From the NCBI GenBank assembly GCA_001600635.1, contig BCKL01000015.1, positions 280,942 through 344,941 on the forward strand: a stretch of DNA of 64,000 bases, written 5' to 3'. Source of the DNA: Leucosporidium creatinivorum (taxonomy: Eukaryota; Basidiomycota; Microbotryomycetes; Leucosporidiales; Leucosporidiaceae). This document shows positions 55,844-64,000 of this stretch, piece by piece; within the stretch, counting starts at the first letter, position 1; every line of letters starts with the position of its first letter. The position numbers and the translations under genes were made by a program. The notes below the pieces were generated by a model, which was not told the DNA's origin, searched no databases, and saw only the letters and a list, made by a program, of their open reading frames with translations.

Positions 55844-57999
55844 ATGCCCTCCCTCTCCCAGATCGTCCATTTCCTCGAAGTCGACCGGCCCCACGGCGAG
55901 GACGGCATCAACTCTTTCCTCGCCAACGACGACCTGCTGCCCGTCAAGCCGGAGCACAGGCTTTGGCATAGTCGGTAAGCGTCTCTCCGGCGTTTGAGGG
56001 TGGCTGTAGGATGGCAGAGCCGCGCTAATCTCTCTTCGGCAGTCATTACTGGACTTTCTGGGTCGCGGACAGCTTCAATCTTTCCTCGTTTCTCATCGGA
56101 TCAGCCATGATTGGAGCTGGACTCTCCTGGTGGCAAGCCTGGCTCTGTACCATCGTTGGCTACAGCGTGGCGGCGGGCTTCCTCGTCCTCAACGCCTATC
56201 CCGGGGCAGTCCACCACGTAATCATCCCAGCGTACATTCGGTCATCATTCGGAGTACTCGGAGGACTGTGGCCCGTCTTCAACAGGGCAGCCATGGCGTG
56301 TATCTGGTGAGTTCGGCGATTCGGCTCGGCTTCGGCGCTGGCTCATCTCGCTCCGCGCACAGGTATGGCGTGCAAGCAAGCATTGGCGGAGACTGCGTCT
56401 ACGTACTCCTTCGCTCCATCTGGCCATCTGTATCCTCCCTCGACAAGGACCTCAGCGGGATCGACAGCGGGCACTACCTCGGCTTCGTGCTCTTCTCGGC
56501 AGCCTCCCTCGTCCCCATCTACTTCCCTCTCCACTCCATCCGCCACTTCTTCACCCTCAAAGCCATCGTGGCGCCCCTCGCTGGCTTCGGATTGTTCGGC
56601 TGGTGCATGCACAGCTCTGGAGGAGCAGGCGAGCTTCTTCGCGCGCCGGCCACCATCACCGGCTCGGCACTAGGTTGGGTCTTCGTGGCCAATCTGATGT
56701 CTAGCATCAGTAACATGTCTACGCTAATTACGAATGTAGGCTCGACGTGTAGATTGTTCCACCGTCGGCGGCTGATCTCCTTGCTGCTTAGGCTGTCGAC
56801 TTCGCCTCCCGCGCCAACCGGCCCAAGAATGTCGTCCTTCCCCAGCTTATCGCCCTGCCCTTCACTTTCTCGATTGTCTCCCTCTTGTACGTCTACCCTC
56901 CATCTCTCCTCTCCCGCTTCGCGAAGCAACCCCAAGCCGAAGTCCGAAATCCCAAGCTAACCATCGTTTCACCCCCCCAGCGGCATCCTCATCGCATCAA
57001 CCACCCCTAAGCTGTTTGGAGAGTTTGTCTGGAGTCCTCTCGACATCATGACCGCCTTCCTCGACAACGGAGGCAACCATGCGACCCGAGCGGGAACGGC
57101 TTTCATCTCGATCGGATTTATCATCGCTCAGATGGGCACCAACATTGCTGTAAGCTTCTCCTTCTCACCGAGGTGAAGGTCGGTATGAGTGTGGAGACCT
57201 ACCGAACGAGCAGCAGCTGACCTCGGCGTTCGTTTCCTCCTTCGCAGGCCAACTCCATCTCGGCCGGCTGTGATCTCACCGCTCTTTTCCCTCGCTTCAT
57301 CAACATCCGTCGTGGAGGATACATCGCCGCCTTGGTCGGCTTCTGTACGTCTTCACCTTCAACCTTACGTCCTCTCTCGACGCTGACCTCTCCCCCTTCG
57401 CAGGCATGTGCCCCTGGAACTTGCTCAAGGACTCGAACTCGTTCACCAGCTACCTCTCCGCCTACTCGGTCTTCCTCTCCTCCATCTGCGGCGTCATGAT
57501 CAGCCACTACTACGTCGTAGCTCAGCGCAAGGTCAAGGTCGACGACCTCTACACCATGTCGAACGGCGGCCTCTACCACTACTGGCACGGTTTCAACCTT
57601 CGAGCCTACGCCGCATACATCTGCGGTATAGTAATCAATGTTGTGGGCTTCGCTGGAGCCGTGGGGACCCCTGTGCCTCTGGCCGCTACTAGAAGTAAGT
57701 CTTTGCCGATCCTCTTCGCCGAAGCTCGGCGCCGAGCTTTCGCCTCTCGAGCTCTTCTGACCTCCTGTAAATCAACAGTCTACGAGCTCTCTTTCTTCAC
57801 CGGCTTCGGAGTCTCCGCCCTCGTCTACATTACCCTCAGCAAGCTCTTTCCCGTCCGCCAGCCCACCGCCGAGGAGAACGAGACGGTCACCGTGGGAGGC
57901 GCCGACTGGAAGGACCCTTCAGCGAGTCGCGACAGCTACTCGGAGGACAAGGACTCCAAGGAAGGAGATTACTCCTCCTCTCAGATCTCTCCTGTCTAG
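55844..57999 (+). CDS. NCS1-family nucleobase/allantoin permease
   Basis: Several exons encode about 530 residues with roughly twelve membrane segments. The N-terminus carries the NCS1 pattern [40 protein letters not shown] and [20 protein letters not shown] follow, then [14 protein letters not shown]1 segments 1-3 typical of the fungal Fur4/Dal4/Fui1 branch. Later segments include [40 protein letters not shown] and [12 protein letters not shown]. The C-terminal tail is acidic and Ser-rich. It likely imports uracil, allantoin, uridine or a related compound by proton symport across the plasma membrane; the exact substrate cannot be told. The start at 55844 is the first Met giving the family N-terminus. 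Confidence 0.88.
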
Positions 58000-58383
58000 A
58001 TGTTCTTCGGAGGGGCCGAGTCGGCTCGGGGGTTCGGCTTGTTCTTAGATCTCGGGTTGTGTTGGTGTCCATGGTTACATAGCTTCTCAGTAGTTCTCAG
58101 TAATATGTCAGGTCTCGATAATCCGTGTTCCAGAACTTGCGCGCGGCCTCCGCGAGCGCGAAAGATCGAGCTCCTCGGCTCTCGGCGAGCTTGGAGGCTT
58201 CTCGCTCAGCTCTCCGGTCCTCTCGATCCCCCAAACACGCCCCAGCGGATGGCAAAGCAAAGAGAATTACACTGAAGAAAGACAACTAGATCAAGGAGAG
58301 TATGCAGAGGGGAAAGATGTATGCTTGGGGGTAACGAGAGTGTCTATGAGCTTTTGGAGGAGCGAGGTAGCGCCTGCGCATCT
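58000..58383. other. Convergent intergenic region
   Basis: 384 bp between the stops of the permease and the membrane protein. It holds the 3' UTRs only; no gene was seen. Confidence 0.4.
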
Positions 58384-60674
58384 CTACAGAGGGCCATGGG
58401 TCGGCGTTCCTCCCCTCCTCAGTGGGTCGCTGCCAAAGTCGGGCGACATGATCCTCGGTGGCGGACTGGCGACCCTCGGCGACGGCGAGCCCGCCCTCGA
58501 GCCGAAGGGGTCCTGCGACATGCCGTAGACGCTACCCTGAGCGGCATAGCCCGACGACGAGGCGAGGGATCCACGACGGTCGTCCGGGGCCCTGAACTGG
58601 TCGAGGGGAGGGCCAGCTGCTGCTCCTCCTGTGCCCGGGTAGCCTTCGGGTCCGGAAGCGCCGCTGTAGTGGGAGAGCGCCTCCTGCGAGCGGTCCTGGT
58701 ATCCTCCTCCCATATCGGCGCCGCCGTAGTATTGCTGAGGAGGGTAGATGTCGGCGGGAGGAGGGTAGGGAGCAGCGCTAGCGCCGAGGTAGGGATCGTA
58801 GCCTCCCTGCGCGCCGGCTTGATGCGAGTAGTCGGCCATGGCGAGCTGCTCGTAGCTCGGCTGGCGATTGTGCATGCTCATCGCCCCTCCCGACATGCCC
58901 GAGTGGCTCATCTCGTCTCCATACTCGCTGCCGTCGCCCATATTTACTCCTGCTCCTCCAGTGCGCCGAGTACCGAGAGGGTTGAGCGTCGAGGTCGAGG
59001 CCGAGATCTCTTGTCCGTCGGGTTGAAGCTCGGGCCATTTGATGTCCTCGCCGTCGGCGTCCAAGTCGCTGAAGCGGCGTTGGCTGAGGCGGTAGACGAT
59101 GAAGATAATGGCGCCTAGCAAGGCCACGCCTCCGACGACACCTCCTACGATCCCCCACGTCTTGCCGCTCGAGGAGGAGCTTCCGCCGTTGGAGGCGGCC
59201 GAGTTAGGAAGTGTGGAAGCCGACGAGGTGACGCCGGTCTGAGTGCTGACGGATCCATCCGTGTTGGTAAAGAGCGAGGTGTAGGTCGAGACAACGATCG
59301 TAGCTGCGAGAGGCGAAGCGCACGTTAGCAAAAGGCGATTTATGGCCGCAGCCGAGAGAGACCAGATCTCGGTGAGGCGTTTGATGGCCGCAGCCGAGAG
59401 CAACCAGATATCGGCAAGGCTTACAAGACGGCTTGTTGGAGGAGGAAGACGAGCCCGTAGAAGTGCCCGAACTGGTTCCCGACGTAGACGCTGGCGAGGA
59501 AGAGGACGAGGATGACGATGAGACGGGCGCCGAGGTCGCGAGAGGATCTGTCGTGGTGCTGGTGGCCGCCGAGCTCGAGGACGTCGCGCCCGGTGTAGTA
59601 GTAGCTGCAGGGTCGGTCGTGGTGGTTGCCGCAGGCGAGGTCGTTTGAGCAGGATCGGTCGTTGTCTGAGCCGAAGTGGTGGGAGCTGAGCGGGCGATGA
59701 TGAGAGGTATGTAGGTCAGCGCTTACTCTCGAGGAATCAGCATTCGGATTAGAAGCACATCGAAATGTTTGACTCTGACTCGAGAAGGCAGAGCAAGCGC
59801 CCCATGGCCAGACGCCAAGCGCCGAGCATCTCCCTTGGTCTCCCCCTCTTGCAGCTTCGTAGCGTGGCATCGAATTGCCCACGAGCATGACTCTATAGAG
59901 CTCACTCTCGGCGCTGCAGTCTCGCCAGCAACCCGCGATTCCGACCCCGCCCTCAGGTCCTGCGGCCTGCTGCTCGGCGCTGCGAAACGGCCGCGAGATC
60001 AAGGCGGAAAATCCGTTGAGGTCGACCTCGTCGAGCTCGAGCAGAGAGCGACGCATGTAGACTCGAATCGAATGAGTGAGACCTCAGCACCCTCGTCCAT
60101 GCCTGTCACCTTCAAGTGCACCGCCTCCGAACCGCCGTTCGCGCCGAAGCTGCCAACTTCGATAAACGGCGACGGAAGAGCTGCAGACGCCAAAGCAGAG
60201 GCTCCAAAACCACTATAGCATCAAACTCCTGCTGCTCATCCACTTCTGCACCCCATCCGGACCCTCCTCGCTGTTGTCTGCGCCCCGAAGTGACGCCCTC
60301 GCGGTCCGTCCGCTCGAGAACGACGATACGCTGCAGCGTACCGACTCGGAGGCAGCTCGAGGTGTAGCAGAGCATTCCTCTGACACCTCTTATGCCCCTG
60401 CTACTCGTCCGATTCCCCTCTGCATCGTCATTCGGCCAGCAAAAAGACGCAAGCGAACCGAGAGCTTACCTGCTTCTGTAGTAGTCTCCTGAGCTGAGGA
60501 AGTCGGAGCAGCAGCTGTAGTAGGTTCTGTTGTAGTAGTCCCTGCAGCAGTGGTCGTATCCTGAGGTGTCCCTGCTGCCACATCGCCTCCAGTGGTCGCG
60601 TCGCTGCCTGTAGCCGAGTCCTGCCTGCGCCGGAGAGCGAAGCGTTGGTTTCCTGGCGTGTAGTGAGCCGACAT
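58384..60674 (-). CDS. Ser/Thr-rich single-pass membrane protein, mucin/sensor-like
   Basis: Three exons (60674-60470, 59695-59425, 59303-58384) join in frame. The ectodomain is almost entirely Ser/Thr/Ala with TTTDPA repeats, expected to be heavily O-mannosylated. TIVVSTYTSLFTNTDGSVST follows, then the membrane segment TWGIVGGVVGGVALLGAIIF and a basic RLSQRR stop-transfer. The cytoplasmic tail is Gly/Tyr/Pro-rich, with SYEQLAMADYS and PRVASPPPRIMSPD. The layout matches fungal wall-stress sensor-like or mucin-like proteins (Mid2/WSC topology) but no WSC cysteine domain is present. No classical signal peptide is visible at the N-terminus MSAHYTPGNQRFALRRR, which may mean an unrecognised upstream exon. 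Intron 1 is long (774 bp). Confidence 0.75.
59338..59420 (-). repeat. ~41-bp tandem duplication in intron 2
   Basis: Two copies of a 41-bp unit containing ATGGCCGCAGCCGAGAG...CCAGAT occupy most of intron 2 (59424-59304) of the membrane-protein gene. They differ at a few bases and double the intron length. Confidence 0.8.
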
Positions 60675-61770
60675 GGTCGAGATGAAGCTGAAGCGAGACG
60701 AGTGAGTGGGAGGAAACAGAAAGACGAGCCAGAGTTTCTCTGTCGACTCTCGAGCACCGCCCGAGCTCAGTTCGTCCGTCTCGCTTCTTTCCTGTCTGTG
60801 GCGAAGCAGATAAGGTGTGTGAGCTGCTATTTGTGAGCTTCGAAACTTGCTGACCTGCATTGATGACCCACAGAATCTCGCTACGAGACCATGCCCCTCC
60901 CTTTCTCTTCGCCCGAGCTCTTCACTTCCCCTTTCTTCGTCCTTCGGCTCCGAACGTCGTTCTTCTGCACCTCACTAGACTCGTCACCAAACATCTGCTG
61001 TTTCGCACACCACCGACAGCCTTCAAACTCCTCACACCCTGTATGCGTTTCCCACGTCTCGACTTTCGCTCCCCGCTGCTCCGCACTTCGCTCTCCACCT
61101 TTTCGCAGCTTGCTCGGGGTTCACGGTTGGCCGAGATCAGAGTTGAGACGTTGTGAAGGAGGATCTGTAGTGAAGCTGACATGCAGAAGCTTGCTGTAGC
61201 CATGTGGGCCAAGAATTGGCCTTCGCCGAGGATCCACCGCGAAAGCTCGGCGATGGTTTATTTCGGCGATCGGGGCGCGCGAGCAGCTGTACAGCCTCTG
61301 CTGCGCTTCTGTAGTGACTCGTCGACTCGTAAAGGTCAGCTCGGGACGTTTCGGGAGCGATTCGATGCGCATCCTGAGCTTTTCTTGTCGCTTCCAACCG
61401 TCGAGGGCGCGCGCCTCGGTCGGAGATCAAGAGACGAACTCGAGTGGATCTCGGTGATGTTGCAGGCCGAAAGGACTGCTTGTAGAGAGGGTGGCGGTCG
61501 ACCAGCCCAGCTGCATCGCTGATTCTACAGCGCCAGCTCCGGCTCCAGTCGCAGATAGCTCTCGGCTGGCGCTGCGAGCGAGCGGTGGACGAATCGTGAA
61601 CAACGTGAGATTCCGAGATCCAAGCAATAAGCACACAATAGGTAAGGGGGAGAGGGACAAGAAAACTCCAAAGAAGCACCAAAGACACAGACTATATAGT
61701 AAACGACTCTCCCGCTGCCTCTCTCCCCCTCGGCCTCATCCTCCCTCCAGCCCAGCTCCCTCGCCCCAGC
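60675..61770. other. Intergenic, possible unsolved exon(s)
   Basis: 1.1 kb between two minus-strand genes. A plus frame at 61181-61522 (with a stretch like RERFDAHPELFLSLPTVEGA) is mildly protein-like, but no matching exons or domain were found. Otherwise it looks like 5' leader of the membrane protein and 3' UTR of the next gene. Confidence 0.3.
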
Positions 61771-63979
61771 TCACCACCTCCCATTCTCCCCCTCTCCCTG
61801 AATTCCTCCATTCCGCCCCAACGGCAGACTATTCGGCGGCAGACTCGTCATCGGCATCCCAAAGACCGGTGGAGGTCCCCTTTCCTCCCTCCTCGCCGCG
61901 TTGGCCGCCTCGCTTCTATCGACCGTAGCGCGCTGAGGCGAAGGCGAGACATTGAGGTAACTCTCCCAGTTGGAGCCCGAAGGTTGGCGGTCGCGAGTTG
62001 GCGTGCCGGGGACTGGGGGGAGACCGTTGCCCAGCGCTGAGGCGGAGTTGGCGCCGGCGGGAGGGGGTGGTGGGAGTTGATGAGAGGAGGCAGAGGTGGA
62101 GTAGTGTTGAGAGGATTTTGAAGGGTCGAAGTGGGATTCTTCGGTGTAGGGAGAGGCGGCGAGACCGGAGTGAGAAGGAGGGTTGGGAGAATGGCCCGAA
62201 AGATGCTCGCCGAAGACGCTCTGCACCGAGCTGGACTGAGTTGGCGGTGCCGAGAAGTCGTCGCCTCCTGCTCCTGCTGCCCCAGAGAAGAGCCGTCGAC
62301 CCTTCATTCCCATCCCCTCCATTCCCTCGCCCAGCGCCGGCCGAACCGCTCCCGTGCGGACTTGGACAGGCGAAGGCGAGGCAGCGAGGAAGAGCATGAG
62401 CTCTGCTGCTCCTTCTGCGCTCGACTCGCCACCCGTTCCTCCTGCTCCCGTACGCTCGAGCATCCTCTTCGCTCCCGCTTCTGGCGTGCGAGGTCGCTCG
62501 ACCGCTTCGCCAGTTCCGTTCGGCTGTGGTCGATCCTGACGCGCTCCTCGCGGCGGGGCGTCGTCGCCCTCCTCGCCACTGTGCGTACTCGGGTCTGATG
62601 GCGCTCTTGAGAGGCCGGTGAGCGCTGCAGCGGCGTCGACAAAGGAGGAGAAGCCGGGGTCGGCGGTCGAGAGAGGAGCGCCGTTGGCTGCTCGACCGCT
62701 GCTGCCGTTGGTCCGTGACTGAGAGCGAAACGCATGTGCGTTAGAAGAGGAGTGCGGTGGTGGTCGAGGGACTGGTGGTGAAGGCTCGGCGTCGCCGTTC
62801 GAATCGTCCGGATGCCGTCGCTTGCGAGTGTCATGGGTCGGTGCGTCGAGGCTGAACGCAGCCGCGCCAGGAGGGTACGGCTCGAAGGCTGTCGAGATGT
62901 ATCCCGACTGCTGCATCTCCTGCTGGTACTGGTTCTGGTCGTAGAGGAGTCCCGGGCCGCTCCTCATCACCGAGGCGTTGGGCGGCGGGGGAACGAAGGG
63001 GACCGGAGCGGGGGGAGGGGCGGGGTCTTGGTAGACTTGCCCGTGCTGCTGACTGTGGTAGATCTCCTGGGACTGCTGCTCCTGCTCCTTGCGCTTGATG
63101 GCCTCTTGCTCGAGGTGCTGCTCGATGGTGTCGAGCGCGACGTCCTGCCATCCTCGTTGAGCCTTGTAGGCAGCGAGCGCCAATCGGTTCATAAAGTTGC
63201 GAGTGGTCTGCAGTATCAGAACGGATCAGCATGCATGTTTGGACCCCGAGACGGTGGTCGGCCCTCTCATCTGAGAGCCCATCTCTAGCTCCGTCGACGA
63301 GCTCAAGAAGAGCCCTCGGCAGCGAGCAGCAGTCGACAAGTATTGCTACAATGACCATGTACACGCCGCCGGCGGTCTCTGCCTCCCTCCCAGCCAGCGA
63401 ACGCGTCTGCAGTAGCTCGCGCGTCGCCCTTGGGGCTCAGCTGCTCCCAGCCCGCGCCTTCTCCAGCCAGTCCAGCAGCGCAAGCAAGCTCACCTTGACA
63501 ACCTCGGACCTTTTCAGCACCTTGTCGATAATCTTCTGCCGTTCTGCTTCGTCCACCTTGTCCTGCTCCTCCTTGCTCAGTGAAGGCGTCTCGTCCCTCT
63601 GCACGCCCTTGCCCTTGTCGGCGGCCGTCAGCGGTCGAGCAGCTGCTAACGGTGCAGCGGCATCGAGATTGAGCGCATCGGCGTCTACGTCGCCATCCTC
63701 GACCATGCTTTGCTCGTCGTCCTCCCCAGTCGCGTCCTGCCCGTCAGCGCGTTGGGCAGCCGATTCCGATTCCTCGGCGCTTGCAAGGGCGGGGGAAGGC
63801 GCCGTTCGGGTGTGATCTGCACTCGAATTGACTGAGGGCAAGAAGCTGCCGTTCGGCGGTGCGGGAGAGGCTGATTGGAGGTGCGAAGGAGCGCGGGCAG
63901 AGGAGGCAGCTGAGGAGGGATTGAAGGCTGGTAGGAGGGAAGTGGTCACTGTTGGCGGGGGCGACGCGAATGAAGCCAT
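61771..63979 (-). CDS. Whi5/Nrm1-like G1/S repressor candidate
   Basis: Two exons (63979-63494 and 63207-61771) give about 640 residues. The first exon is Ser/Ala-rich and ends in a helix KIIDKVLKRSEVVK. Across the 286-bp intron this continues TTRNFMNRLALAAYKAQRGW, which resembles the GTB motif (RLxLAxYKxxxG) of Whi5/Nrm1 repressors that bind SBF/MBF. A second short conserved element reads GGESSAEGAAELMLFLAASP followed by SP. The rest is Pro/Ser-rich, with many SP/TP sites suited to CDK phosphorylation and a KRRHP basic patch. Whi5-type proteins hold back G1/S transcription until phosphorylated. The assignment rests on the two short motifs; any disordered nuclear protein is the alternative. 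The start is the last ATG before the window end. Confidence 0.55.
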
Positions 63980-64000
63980 GTCCTGCTCTGCTTCGTGTAT

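Overview
The window looks like nuclear DNA of a basidiomycetous yeast, probably Pucciniomycotina (Microbotryomycetes-like: red or cold yeasts). The evidence is the high GC content, densely packed genes with many 60-90 bp introns, and a near-fixed branch/acceptor pattern (GCTGACC, then a pyrimidine run, then CAG). Gene content is eukaryotic and fungal throughout: U2 snRNA, EMC4, POL32, a Gtr2-type GTPase, a monothiol glutaredoxin, a Zn2Cys6 factor and an NCS1 permease. No recognisable retroelement, DNA transposon, virus-like element or CRISPR array was seen. The species assignment is inference.

Layout, left to right. At 0-2.7 kb lie a U2 snRNA gene (minus strand) and two weakly supported small genes. 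At 2.7-6.0 kb is an LRRC40-like leucine-rich repeat protein. At 6.6-8.4 kb is a MetE/YxjG-type methyltransferase (copy A), followed by a last-exon relic and an intact member of an unrecognised 192-residue family. At 10.2-13.1 kb is a Grx3/4-type glutaredoxin with a 1.58-kb intron full of repeats. At 13.2-22.2 kb, all plus strand, are EMC4, a DDHD phospholipase and a GT49-like glycosyltransferase. At 22.9-25.8 kb (minus) are a second 192-residue paralogue and the DNA polymerase delta subunit POL32. At 25.9-27.0 kb is a thioesterase-like hydrolase lacking the usual nucleophile serine.

The most unusual part is 27-44 kb. A large chromodomain gene (copy A, plus, with a one-base frameshift) and its inverted twin (copy B, minus, intact) bracket 9.2 kb. 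That interval holds an isoorotate-decarboxylase-like enzyme, a 100-residue chromodomain-only paralogue with the same intron positions, a CsbD-like stress protein, a YTH+RRM m6A reader and a small unknown gene. The twins are a mosaic: the chromodomain exons and promoters have diverged, while the following ~3 kb is nearly identical, introns included, down to a single N at the same base. This suggests gene conversion, consensus copying during assembly, or both.

At 44-64 kb are an AP endonuclease and Gtr2 (divergent), the inverted second copy of the MetE-like gene, a Zn2Cys6 regulator, an NCS1 nucleobase permease, a Ser/Thr-rich single-pass membrane protein and a Whi5/Nrm1-like G1/S repressor candidate. 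Functional links are modest. The decarboxylase and the permease could both serve pyrimidine salvage. POL32 and the AP endonuclease both serve DNA replication and repair. Several neighbours (POL32/hydrolase, AP endonuclease/Gtr2) share short bidirectional promoters. Exon coordinates were read by eye from splice motifs and frame continuity, without transcript data.
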